Source: Firmicutes bacterium UBA1739
Lineage (GTDB): Bacteria; Bacillota; Clostridia; Peptostreptococcales; Anaerovoracaceae
DNA length: 53,076 nt
Assembly (NCBI GenBank): GCA_002315385.1
Contig: DCHZ01000033.1
Coordinates: 35,325-88,400 of the forward strand
Reading direction: 5' to 3'
Shown piece after piece: positions 7,713 through 16,275 of this stretch. The first letter of the stretch is position 1. Each line of letters starts with the position of its first letter. The notes under the pieces were generated by a model that was not told where the DNA came from, did not search any database, and saw only the letters and a program-made list of their open reading frames with translations. A program made the position numbers and the translations under genes.

Positions 7713-8792
7713 ATGAAGCTTCGGAATAATAGTATAAAATCAGCCGTTCTGATATTGATTATAGCAGCCATATCCATTGTGCTGGTATTGGCGATGAGCT
7801 CCTGGGGCTCTAAAGTGATTGATACCGGAATCGGAGACAAAAATGCTGAGGAACTGTATAGTGATCGTGATCTGGGAATAAATGATAATGTTAATGCAAA
7901 CCTGAATGGTTACCGGAATATTCTGATATGCGATATCGGAAATAAGGAAGTGAATTCAAAGAGCGATAATACTCCCGATTCTCTGATAGTTCTCAGCTTG
8001 AATAATTCAACAAATGTAACAGAACAGTTTTCAATTTACAGAGGAACAATTACTCAGCAGAGTAACGGAATTATGGCTGTAAAATCCGCCTATACAAACG
8101 GAGGAATGCTTGAGCAGATAAAAACTGTAAATGAGAATTTTGATTTGAACATACGGGAATGCATTACCACTAACTGGGAACAGGTAGCAAATCTTGTGGA
8201 CAGACTTGAAGGGATACAGGTGTACATTACCCGGGATGTTAAAGATGAAGCCAATGAAATAATAACGAATGAAAAATATGGTATACATAAAACTGATCTG
8301 ATTGAAGGCGAGGGAACGGTTAACGTAACAGGATGGCAGGCAGTTGCTATCTGCTGCTGTGATGCGGAAACCGGCGGAAAAGGAGAACCTGATAAAAACT
8401 CCCGTCACCGTCAGGTGCTTGTTCAGATAATAAAGAAAGCAGCAAATCTGTCAGAGAAGGAGAGGCATAAAGCTTATAAAGAATTCGTTGAGAATACAGA
8501 ATCCAATATAGGAAAAGATAAGGTGTTTGATCTCATAGAACGGATATCAAATTCAACTTTTGCGAATTTTGATTCAACTCAGAACTGGCCTAAAGAATAT
8601 GACGGGAATAAACCGAATACTTTGGAATCCAACGTAATAGGGCTCTATCAGAGGGTGTTTTATATTGAAAACTATCAGGTTTCATCTTTTGTAAAAGAAG
8701 CAAGCACGGCGATTCAGAATGACGGAATCAAAAAACAGGAAGAAACCAATCAAAGCATAGATGTCGAATCATTATTATTAAATAGGAATTAG
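7713..8792 (+). CDS. Divergent LCP (LytR-CpsA-Psr)-like membrane-anchored protein
   Basis: A 359-residue protein with one N-terminal membrane helix (about residues 10-30) and a large outer domain. LCP enzymes attach undecaprenyl-linked polymers to peptidoglycan. The family layout is traceable: NILICDIG, a SLIVLSLN strand, SIYRGT in place of SIPRDT, AYTNGG, NWEQVANLVDRLEGIQVYI, and GWQAVAI followed by SRHRQVLVQIIKKA. The usual catalytic/phosphate-binding Arg and Asp are altered: RSD reads TPD, PRDT reads YRGT, and the ARxR stretch is a run of three cysteines. It may be a non-canonical ligase or have lost catalysis. A four-codon mini-ORF (7702-7716), best placed for the upstream GGGAGAAAGG site, ends in an ATGA overlap with this start, suggesting coupled translation. 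Confidence 0.7.
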   Translation: MKLRNNSIKSAVLILIIAAISIVLVLAMSSWGSKVIDTGIGDKNAEELYSDRDLGINDNVNANLNGYRNILICDIGNKEVNSKSDNTPDSLIVLSLNNSTNVTEQFSIYRGTITQQSNGIMAVKSAYTNGGMLEQIKTVNENFDLNIRECITTNWEQVANLVDRLEGIQVYITRDVKDEANEIITNEKYGIHKTDLIEGEGTVNVTGWQAVAICCCDAETGGKGEPDKNSRHRQVLVQIIKKAANLSEKERHKAYKEFVENTESNIGKDKVFDLIERISNSTFANFDSTQNWPKEYDGNKPNTLESNVIGLYQRVFYIENYQVSSFVKEASTAIQNDGIKKQEETNQSIDVESLLLNRN

Positions 8793-8796
8793 AAAA

Positions 8797-9549
8797 ATGG
8801 AAAAAGAATATAAAGAAATAGATCTTCAGGAATTACTGTATGTTCTGAGAAAAAAAATACTGGTGATAATACTGGTGGCCGTACTGGGTGCGGGATGTGC
8901 CTTTGCTTACAGTCAGTTTGCAGCCACACCGATGTATAAAGCAACATCAAAGCTGTATATTATGATGAAAGACAATGAGAAGCTGGGCATAACCGGTCTG
9001 CAGGGACTGGAGATGTCCATGGATCTGACAAGGGATTATGCGGAACTTATCAAGAGTCGTCCTGTGGTTGAAAAGGTTAACTCTAATCTTGATCTGGGAA
9101 TGAGTTATGAAAAGCTTGTTAAACAGGTTAGTGTGAATAATCCCGACGATACACGTATCATGGAAATAGGAATCAGTAACAGTAATTCCAAAACAGCCAG
9201 AAACATAGCCAACGAATTCGCAGAAGTGGCTAAAAAGCAGATTTCCGAAATTATGAAAACTGATGAACCTACGGTTGTGGAGTATGCGGTAATACCTAAA
9301 GCACCTTATTCACCTGATAAAACCAGAAATACTCTACTGGGATTTCTGATAGGCCTGTTATTATCGTCAATAATAATACTGGTGCTTCATTTTATGAATG
9401 ACAATATTGTTAATCAGGAAGATATTGAGAAAAATCTTGGTCTGCCTGTTCTTGCTACTATTCCTATTGACAGAAAGGCTATGAGGAAAACCAAAAAGGA
9501 CAGTAAACGAAAGCGAAAAGGTAGTGATGATAAGAGAGGAGGAGTGTGA
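8797..9549 (+). CDS. Wzz/YveK-family chain-length determinant, kinase modulator
   Basis: A 250-residue polysaccharide co-polymerase. It has an N-terminal membrane helix (about 20-42), an outer helical domain, the proline-containing motif PKAPYSPDKTRN before the second helix (about 176-200), and a basic cytoplasmic tail ending in KKDSKRKRKG. Such proteins set polymer length with Wzy and activate the separate BY-kinase by their C-terminal tail; the split Wzz and kinase arrangement is typical of Gram-positive bacteria. It follows the LCP-like gene by four bases and its stop lies just before the kinase start. Confidence 0.92.
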   Translation: MEKEYKEIDLQELLYVLRKKILVIILVAVLGAGCAFAYSQFAATPMYKATSKLYIMMKDNEKLGITGLQGLEMSMDLTRDYAELIKSRPVVEKVNSNLDLGMSYEKLVKQVSVNNPDDTRIMEIGISNSNSKTARNIANEFAEVAKKQISEIMKTDEPTVVEYAVIPKAPYSPDKTRNTLLGFLIGLLLSSIIILVLHFMNDNIVNQEDIEKNLGLPVLATIPIDRKAMRKTKKDSKRKRKGSDDKRGGV

Positions 9550-9554
9550 TAATA

Positions 9555-10256
9555 ATGGCACCATTAATACTTGAAAATCTCTCCAAACTGGAGTATGCCC
9601 AGAGAGAAGCATATAATTCTCTGAGAAGCAATCTGCAGTTTTGCGGAAAAGATATTAAAAAGATCATGTTTACCAGTTGCGGACCTGCGGAAGGAAAATC
9701 TACAGTATCCTTTGAAATATCAAGATCACTGGCTGAAAGCGGAAAAAAAGTGGTTCTGGTAGATACGGATTTGCGTAAATCTGTTTTGATGAGCAGATAC
9801 GGAATTTACGCTTCGGATAATAAAGTGAGCGGACTGACTCATTATCTGTCAGGTCAGGATTCACTTCCGGGAATAGTTCACTCAACAAATGTTGAGAATC
9901 TCAGTATCATTGTGAGCGGACCGGATTCTCCCAATCCTTCTGAGCTGCTGGCAAGTAAAACCTTTTCGGATATGATGACTGAACTGGAAAAACATTTTGA
10001 TTATATAATTGTGGATTCTGCGCCGTTAGGTCTTGTTATTGATGCAGCCGTTGTAGCTTCGACGTGTGACGGTGTTGTAATTGTCGTTGAGAGTAATAAA
10101 AACGGGCGGCGTCTGGTTGAAGATGTAAAAAAACAGCTGGAACGTACCGGAATAAGAATTCTGGGCTGTGTATTAAACAAGTTTGACGAAACCAAAGGAG
10201 GATATTCGTATTATTCCAAATACGGAAAATACGGAAAGTATGAGAGATATTATTAA
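9555..10256 (+). CDS. CpsD/CapB-family bacterial tyrosine kinase
   Basis: About 233 residues. Walker A is GPAEGKST (about 43-50), Walker A' is VLVDTDLRKS and Walker B is YIIVDSAP, the BY-kinase trio. The C-terminal 20 residues hold eight tyrosines alternating with Gly and Lys, the autophosphorylation cluster that the PHP phosphatase would act on. The enzyme cycles between phosphorylated and free states to drive Wzx/Wzy-dependent assembly with the Wzz-like protein. ATG 9555 follows AGGAG by ten bases; GTG 9546 is an in-frame alternative that overlaps the previous stop codon but has only a three-base gap to the Shine-Dalgarno. Confidence 0.93.
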   Translation: MAPLILENLSKLEYAQREAYNSLRSNLQFCGKDIKKIMFTSCGPAEGKSTVSFEISRSLAESGKKVVLVDTDLRKSVLMSRYGIYASDNKVSGLTHYLSGQDSLPGIVHSTNVENLSIIVSGPDSPNPSELLASKTFSDMMTELEKHFDYIIVDSAPLGLVIDAAVVASTCDGVVIVVESNKNGRRLVEDVKKQLERTGIRILGCVLNKFDETKGGYSYYSKYGKYGKYERYY

Positions 10257-10545
10257 CAGTAAATCTCATTGCCGGCTTCTGCGGAATCATAGTTTAATGC
10301 TATAAAAGCTCCTAAGCTGTAAGTGAAATCAACCTGTCTGTAGAAAAGAATCTGTTCAGAGGTACAAGTGAGACTGATTCGGAGTATCGATGTCATATAT
10401 TTTTCACCCTCTGCCATCTGACAGAAGGTGTTTCACTTTATTTGATCCGGTTTCGCAGGTGCGGTTTAAATAATACAAGTAATAGTTATTTTTATGTGTG
10501 CTGATTACATATGCGATGCGTTGGAAAATCAGCAAAGAGAGAGAA
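10257..10545 (+). other. 289-bp untranslated gap inside the EPS operon
   Basis: No gene is visible here. The gap is far longer than any other in the EPS operon and separates the regulatory genes (phosphatase, LCP, Wzz, kinase) from the biosynthetic genes. It contains the hairpin at 10405-10430. In Bacillus subtilis the EAR antitermination RNA occupies the corresponding place between epsB and epsC. I cannot show that this sequence folds like EAR; only the position matches. Confidence 0.45.
10405..10430 (+). terminator. Hairpin, possible attenuator
   Basis: CACCCTCTG (10405-10413) pairs with CAGAAGGTG (10422-10430) with one C/A mismatch and an eight-base loop, followed by TTTCACTTTATTT. The U tract is broken, so it may be a weak terminator or a structural element of a leader RNA. 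Confidence 0.4.
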
Positions 10546-12417
10546 ATGAAAAAGAAAAATAATCTTATTGCCGTACTTCTGATATTTTATGATATAATAG
10601 CGGCAAACCTGGCTTACGGTCTTGCATTATGGCTGAGATTTGAAAACATACATGCAATACCTGAGAAATATTTAATGAGCTGGGTGTATTTCATCCCGAT
10701 TTTTTCGGCGCTGGTAGTAGTGGTATTCGCTGCGTTCAGACTGTATGTAAGCATATGGAAATATGTGGGATATAGGGAAATAATAAAATCATTTATTGCC
10801 TGTACAATTCTGGGACTGCTCCACTTCATAGATATCAGGCTTTATTTCGTACGTATGTCGGTTTCATACTATATCATAGGCTGGCTTCTTATGTTTGTAT
10901 TTCTGACAGGAGTGAGAATGAGCTATCGCTTTGCCAGGATTATCAAAAATATAATTGACAGAAACGATGATTCGCTGGAAAGAGTTCTGGTAGTCGGAGG
11001 GGGAGAAGCCGGAAGACTGATAATCCGTGAATTCAGAAACCGGGAGCCAATGCTCTGCAAGGTTATCTGCGTGGCGGATGATGCACAGGAAAAAATCGGA
11101 AAAACAATAGAAGGAGTGCTGATCAGAGGAACAATACAGGAAGTCCCGCAGCTGGTGGACATGTACAGCATAGACAGAGTCATTATTGCCATTCCGTCAG
11201 CCGACAAGGAACAGAAAAGAACAATAATCAATAAAGTAAAGCTCGCCGGTTGTGATATCGGAATTCTTCCGGGACTTACAGATTTAGTCAACAATCCGGT
11301 AGATTTGGAAAAAATCAGAGATGTGGATATTGAAGACCTTCTGGGCAGAGATGCTGTCAGCCTGGACAACACAAAAGTCGGAGAACTGCTTAAAGATAAA
11401 ATAATTCTTGTGACGGGCGGCGGCGGAAGTATAGGCTCAGAGCTGGTCAGACAGATAGTACGTTTTATGCCGAAACGGCTGATTCTTTTCGATGTTTACG
11501 AAAACGGAGTCTACGATATTCAGCAGGAAATAATAAGAGCTTATCCGGAGATCGACCTCGAAATAATTATCGGTTCGATTTGTGATGAAAACACGGTCAG
11601 ACATTTATTTGATAAATACAGGCCGGACATTGTTTATCATGCGGCAGCACATAAGCACGTGCCTCTTATGGAAGCTGTGCCATGTGAAGCTATTAAGAAT
11701 AACGTGATGGGTACATATTATCTGGCAAAGGCGGCGTCCGATTTCGGAACAGACCGTTTTCTGCTTATTTCCACAGATAAGGCTGTGAATCCGACCAATA
11801 TTATGGGAGCCAGTAAGAGGCTTTGCGAAATGGTTGTTAAAGCTATGGATGAAAAAAGCGATACCGATTATATGGCAGTGAGATTCGGCAATGTGCTGGG
11901 TTCCAGCGGCTCGGTGGTGCCTCTGTTTAAACGTCAGATTCGGGAAGGCGGACCTGTAACAGTAACCCATCCTGAAATAACAAGATTTTTTATGACTATA
12001 CCCGAGGCCGTAAGTCTGGTTCTCCAGTCAGGTGCATATGCTAAAGGAGGAGAGCTCTTTGTGCTGGATATGGGTGAGCCTGTGAAAATAGATGATCTTG
12101 CAAGAAATCTTATTGAGCTTTCCGGGCTGGTGCCGGATGTGGACATTAAAATAGAATATACAGGTCTAAGACCCGGTGAAAAGCTTTATGAGGAGTTACT
12201 CATGGAAGGCGAAATCATCGGCAAAACAGATAATGCACTTATTTATATAGGAAAGCAGAGTGAGATTCCGAAGGACTTTTTTGAAACTCTTAATGAGTTA
12301 TATGAAGCTGCGGAAGCAAATGCCGATGATATGATTGAAAGGGTTGCAAAAGTGGTGGAAACTTATGAACCCAAAAGAGATAATGCGGCATTTCCGAAGA
12401 AACAGGATGTCTTCTGA
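10546..12417 (+). CDS. CapD/PglF-type membrane UDP-GlcNAc 4,6-dehydratase
   Basis: A 623-residue protein with four N-terminal membrane helices (about residues 8-120), a first Rossmann domain (VLVVGGGEAGRLI) and a second, catalytic SDR domain starting VTGGGGSIGSELVRQ. The active region reads STDKAVNPTNIMGASKR, with the Met/Lys variant typical of this family in place of Tyr-x3-Lys. It converts UDP-GlcNAc to the 4-keto-6-deoxy sugar, the precursor of bacillosamine- or QuiNAc4N-type sugars. The start at 10546 follows AAAGAGAGAG; an upstream GTG at 10498 adds a polar tail without a ribosome site. The aminotransferase at 12969 is its natural partner. Confidence 0.92.
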   Translation: MKKKNNLIAVLLIFYDIIAANLAYGLALWLRFENIHAIPEKYLMSWVYFIPIFSALVVVVFAAFRLYVSIWKYVGYREIIKSFIACTILGLLHFIDIRLYFVRMSVSYYIIGWLLMFVFLTGVRMSYRFARIIKNIIDRNDDSLERVLVVGGGEAGRLIIREFRNREPMLCKVICVADDAQEKIGKTIEGVLIRGTIQEVPQLVDMYSIDRVIIAIPSADKEQKRTIINKVKLAGCDIGILPGLTDLVNNPVDLEKIRDVDIEDLLGRDAVSLDNTKVGELLKDKIILVTGGGGSIGSELVRQIVRFMPKRLILFDVYENGVYDIQQEIIRAYPEIDLEIIIGSICDENTVRHLFDKYRPDIVYHAAAHKHVPLMEAVPCEAIKNNVMGTYYLAKAASDFGTDRFLLISTDKAVNPTNIMGASKRLCEMVVKAMDEKSDTDYMAVRFGNVLGSSGSVVPLFKRQIREGGPVTVTHPEITRFFMTIPEAVSLVLQSGAYAKGGELFVLDMGEPVKIDDLARNLIELSGLVPDVDIKIEYTGLRPGEKLYEELLMEGEIIGKTDNALIYIGKQSEIPKDFFETLNELYEAAEANADDMIERVAKVVETYEPKRDNAAFPKKQDVF

Positions 12418-12426
12418 TTAAGAAGT

Positions 12427-12882
12427 ATGTTAAAGAATTTAGTAATAGTTTTTTTTACAGCCATGATACCCGTGATGGAGCTGAGAGCTGCAATACCTAT
12501 GGGTGTGGCATTGAATCTGCCGGTATGGAGTATATATGCGGCAGCGGTACTGGGAAACATGATACCGGTACCCTTTATTATCATTTTTGTAAGACGGATT
12601 CTTCAATGGATGAAAGGTAAAGAGGGAATTCTCAACAGAATTGCCGTATTTATGCTGAATAAAGCGGACAGAGCGGCAGAAACTCTTTTCAAATATGAGC
12701 TTCTGGGTCTTGTAATACTGGTGGCTATACCACTTCCAGGAACAGGAGCCTGGACGGGAGCACTGGTGGCGGGCATGTTTAACCTGCGAATGAAAGTGGC
12801 CGTGCCTCTGATATTTCTGGGAGTTCTGATTGCCGGAGGAATAGTGATGGCTCTTTCACTGGGAGTGAGTGCGGCAATCTGA
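12427..12882 (+). CDS. Small multidrug-export-like membrane protein (Sm_multidrug_ex family)
   Basis: A 151-residue, four-helix membrane protein. ELRAAIPMG near residues 18-26 and IPLPGTGAWTGALVA near 98-112 are the conserved re-entrant signatures of this small family, whose transport role is poorly supported. It lies nine bases after the dehydratase, inside the EPS operon; whether it takes part in export of the polymer or precursor is unknown. Confidence 0.8.
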   Translation: MLKNLVIVFFTAMIPVMELRAAIPMGVALNLPVWSIYAAAVLGNMIPVPFIIIFVRRILQWMKGKEGILNRIAVFMLNKADRAAETLFKYELLGLVILVAIPLPGTGAWTGALVAGMFNLRMKVAVPLIFLGVLIAGGIVMALSLGVSAAI

Positions 12883-12968
12883 CGATGTGAGCACTTAAGT
12901 TTTGTCGCGGCCCCAATGCCGGGTTTGTATTACTTGTAATATGTATTAAAAAACGGAGAATCAGTAGA

Positions 12969-14252
12969 ATGTTCAACAAAAATAATCAGAATATTGAAAG
13001 GTTTGATAAAAGAGTATGGCTGTCAAGCCCCACAATGCACGGTGAAGAGCTGAAGTATATGACAGAGGCCTATGAAACCAACTGGATGAGTACAGTCGGA
13101 AAGAATATAAATGCAGTTGAGGAAACAGCTGCCGGAAAAAGCGGTGTGAAATGCGCAGCCGCACTTTCAAGCTGTACCGCTGCTCTGCATCTTTGCTGCA
13201 GACTTGCCGGTGAGAGGCTTTACGGCAGACCGGAACCCGGTCACGGTGCACTGGAGGGACGGAAGGTTTTCTGCTCTGACATGACATTTATTGCGACTTT
13301 GAATCCGGTGATTTATGAGGGTGGAATTCCTGTTTTCATAGATACAGAGGCCGATTCATGGAACATGAACCCGAAGGCTCTGGATAAGGCCTTTTCCCTT
13401 CATCCCGAAGTAAAGCTTGTAGTTTATGCAGAGCTGTATGGCTTTCCGGGAAAGGTCGATGAAATAAAGAAAATATGTGAAAAACACGGAGCACTGCTGA
13501 TTGAAGATGCGGCTGAATCATTAGGAGCATATGCTGCCGGAAAACCGTGCGGTTCATATGGCGATTATGGGGCGATTTCATACAACGGTAATAAAATCAT
13601 TACAGGAAGCTCCGGCGGATGTTTTTTAACCGACAGCGAAGAGGATGCGGGTAAAGTCAGAAAGTGGTCAACCCAGGCCAGAGAAGCGGCGACATGGTAT
13701 CAGCATGAAGAGGTTGGTTATAACTATCGAATGAGTAATGTGGTTGCCGGAGTGGTGAGAGGTCAGTATCCGCACCTTGAAGAGCACATAGCTCAGAAAA
13801 GGGCAATCTATGAAAGATATCGGGAAGGTTTTAAAGATTTTCCTGTTAGGATGAATCCTGTAACAGAGGGCACTGTACCGAATTACTGGCTGAGCTCCAT
13901 GATAATAGATGAGGAAGCAATGTGCAGCGTTGTGAGGACAGAAACCGCTTCCGATTATGTAAGAGAAACAGGAAAAACGTGTCCGGACGAAATTCTTGAG
14001 GCACTGGCGAAGATAAATGCGGAAGGACGACCGATCTGGAAACCGATGCATATGCAGCCGATGTACAGGATGCATGAGTTCGTAACGGTTAGCGGAACCG
14101 GTAGGTATCGGTCGAACGCTTATATTGCCGGTGGGGTAAAAGATGTTGGTGCAGATATCTTCCGGCGCGGTGTGTGCCTGCCAAGCGATAATAAGATGAC
14201 AAAGGAAGAGCAGGACATAGTAATTGAAGTGGTCAGAGAGTGCTTCGTATAG
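12969..14252 (+). CDS. DegT/DnrJ-family aminosugar aminotransferase (EpsN/PglE-like)
   Basis: A 427-residue PLP enzyme. Recognisable features are WLSSPTMHGEELKY and TNWMSTVG near the start (an EpsN/PglE signature), AALSSCTAALHL, IEDAAESLGA with Asp 180, and SYNGNKIITGSSGG with the Schiff-base Lys 209. It probably aminates the 4-keto sugar made by the preceding CapD/PglF-type dehydratase to give a UDP-4-amino-4,6-dideoxy-GlcNAc. The next step in bacillosamine synthesis, N-acetylation, has no gene in the operon; either the acyltransferase at 33912 or an ATP-grasp ligase could substitute that amine. CGGAGAATC precedes the start. Confidence 0.9.
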   Translation: MFNKNNQNIERFDKRVWLSSPTMHGEELKYMTEAYETNWMSTVGKNINAVEETAAGKSGVKCAAALSSCTAALHLCCRLAGERLYGRPEPGHGALEGRKVFCSDMTFIATLNPVIYEGGIPVFIDTEADSWNMNPKALDKAFSLHPEVKLVVYAELYGFPGKVDEIKKICEKHGALLIEDAAESLGAYAAGKPCGSYGDYGAISYNGNKIITGSSGGCFLTDSEEDAGKVRKWSTQAREAATWYQHEEVGYNYRMSNVVAGVVRGQYPHLEEHIAQKRAIYERYREGFKDFPVRMNPVTEGTVPNYWLSSMIIDEEAMCSVVRTETASDYVRETGKTCPDEILEALAKINAEGRPIWKPMHMQPMYRMHEFVTVSGTGRYRSNAYIAGGVKDVGADIFRRGVCLPSDNKMTKEEQDIVIEVVRECFV

Positions 14253-14317
14253 AAGAAAATAGGTAAAAAACAGAAAATTATGAAGTATAAGGCAAAAGGC
14301 GGAAAAGGAATGATTAA

Positions 14318-15607
14318 ATGAATGAAAAGCTACTTGTATTGGGAAGTGACTTTGGGACATTAGATATTGTTCGTGAAGCTAAAAAGCAGGGCTTGTATGT
14401 GATCGTAACAGATCTGATGGATACTTCACCTGCAAAAGAAGCGGCAGATGAAAGCTGGCATATCAGCACAACAGAAATCGATATTCTTGAAAAAAAATGC
14501 AGAGAATTGGAAGTCAAGGGGATTCTGGCCGGAGCAAGTGATTTCAACCTAACTCTGGTACGAGAGCTGTGTAAAAGATTAAACCTTCCTGTTTATTGTG
14601 ATAATGACTATGCATGGCGGGTGTCAAGTGATAAAAGTGAATTTAAAAAAATATGCTGCTCATTGGGAGCACCGGTTGCGGCAGGATATGAATTGACCGA
14701 TGAATTATCAGAAGAACAGTTAGATAAAATACAGTATCCGGTTGTAATAAAACCGGTGGATAAATGTGGAAATACGGGGATGAGCTATTGTTAAAATGAA
14801 GAGGAACTGATAAAAGCCTATCATTATGCAAGAAGTGTTTCCGATAATCCGACAATCGTGTGTGAACGGCAGCTTCATGGCCCGGAGTGGACTGCTTATT
14901 ATATTCTGGCTGACGGAACAGCTCAGTTGTTTTATTTTATTAAAGAGCATCATCAGCCGGGTGAGCTGCCAAACCTATATTCAATTTTTTACTCAACCGC
15001 ACATCATTTAAAACAATATAAGGAAGAGCTTGATGAAAAAGTAACTATGGTATTTAAGGAGGCCGGCTTTACCGAAGGAATTGCATGGGTTGAAACGATG
15101 CTGGATGACGACGGACATTTTTATCTGATTGAATGCGGTTATAGATTTGGCGGAGATATGGAGAATATCTGTTATGAAAAAGTGTCAGGCTTTAATTCAA
15201 TAAAATGGATGCTTGATACTGCGATGGGAGTAAAGCATACGGCAAAGGATTTACCTGCTCCTTTGACAACCGCATATAAAAAATGCTCCGCTGCATATCA
15301 TTTGTTTGCCGGCAGAGATGGTGTGATTGCCGGTATCGAAGGGCTTGAAATAATCGCATCAAATCCCAATATTTTTCCCGATATGCCTAAAGGAGTAGGT
15401 AGCAGAGTCTATTATCATAAGTGTATGGGAAATATCCGTATATTCGGGGAAACGCATCGGGAAATGGTTGAGTGTATTAAGCTGATAAGTGAAAATCTGA
15501 AAATATATGATGAAAACGGAGAAGAACTGTATATAAAATATGATGATTATGAGGCAATAATCGAAGATTTTGAAGCAGGACTTGCCGAATTTGGCGTTGA
15601 ATTATGA
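14318..15607 (+). pseudogene. ATP-grasp ligase interrupted by one in-frame TAA
   Basis: A CarB/ATP-grasp-type ligase reading frame of 429 sense codons, broken only by TAA at 14792-14794. The part before it (about 158 codons) carries the pre-ATP-grasp domain (LVLGSDFGTLDIV) and the first nucleotide-binding strand (YPVVIKPVDKCGNTG). The reading frame continues unshifted after the stop (NEEELIKAY...), giving EWTAYYIL, IAWVETML and the metal-binding YLIECGYRFGGD. Downstream ATG/GTG codons could yield only a C-terminal fragment lacking the phosphate-binding loop. A one-base change from GAA or AAA would explain it. It may be a recent loss, a phase-like variant or a sequence error. It would have formed an amide or peptide bond on an EPS component. 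Confidence 0.8.
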
Positions 15608-15621
15608 AAAAAGAGTGAATT

Positions 15622-16275
15622 ATGAGGAATAACAGTTTTTATTTAAGACATGTCAAGCGATTGCTAGATATCCTATGTGCAATGACGGCAATTATAGTTT
15701 TCAGCTGGCTGTATGTAATAATTGCCGTTCTTGTCAGATTGAAGCTTGGAAGACCTGTTATATTTATGCAGAAAAGAGCCGGAAGGATTAATCCATTAAC
15801 AGGGAAAGAAAAGATTTTTACGCTTTATAAATTTCGTACAATGACGGATGAAAGAGATGAAAACGGAGAGCTGCTGCCGGATGAAGTGAGACTGACAGGG
15901 TTTGGCAGATTTCTCAGAAGCACAAGTCTTGATGAACTGCCGGAAGCATGGAATATATTAAAAGGCGATATGAGTGTAGTGGGACCGAGACCTTTACTTG
16001 TAAAATATCTGAACCGTTATACTGAACATCAGAGGCGTCGTCATGAAGTTAATCCCGGCTTATCGGGATATGCCCAGGTTCACGGCAGGAATCTTTTATC
16101 ATGGGAAGAAAGATTTGATATGGATGTCCTTTATGTGGATAATGTCAGTTTTTTCATGGATCTGAAACTAGTTATTAAGACTGTTGCAGTTGTTTTGAAT
16201 AGAGCCGGAATTACAAGTGATACCTGTGAAACCATGGAAGAATTTATGGGAACGGAAGAAGAATTAGAGAAATAA
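15622..16275 (+). CDS. Initiating sugar-phosphate transferase (PglC/EpsL-type phosphoglycosyltransferase)
   Basis: A 217-residue monotopic phosphoglycosyltransferase that loads the first sugar phosphate on undecaprenyl phosphate. It has one re-entrant hydrophobic segment (about 12-36), the conserved KRAGR, LYKFRTM, the catalytic Asp-Glu in STSLDELPE, GDMSVVGPRPLL and PGLSGYAQVHGRN. Its short form, without the extra membrane domain of WbaP, matches PglC, which prefers UDP-diNAcBac. That fits the neighbouring dehydratase and aminotransferase. It overlaps the next gene by one base. Confidence 0.93.
   Translation: MRNNSFYLRHVKRLLDILCAMTAIIVFSWLYVIIAVLVRLKLGRPVIFMQKRAGRINPLTGKEKIFTLYKFRTMTDERDENGELLPDEVRLTGFGRFLRSTSLDELPEAWNILKGDMSVVGPRPLLVKYLNRYTEHQRRRHEVNPGLSGYAQVHGRNLLSWEERFDMDVLYVDNVSFFMDLKLVIKTVAVVLNRAGITSDTCETMEEFMGTEEELEK

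Noticed and set aside
10257..10545. Cyclic-di-GMP riboswitch in the EPS gap
   Set aside because: The core conserved words of the GEMM-I aptamer are not present; only a simple hairpin is visible.
13668..14360. 230-codon minus-strand frame opposite the aminotransferase
   Set aside because: Amino-acid content (rich in His, Phe, Ser, Arg) is that of an antisense shadow, and the plus-strand PLP enzyme is unambiguous.
14792..14794. Programmed readthrough of the ATP-grasp stop
   Set aside because: The codon is TAA, not TGA (so not selenocysteine), and no downstream structure or conserved readthrough context is visible; a point mutation or error is simpler.
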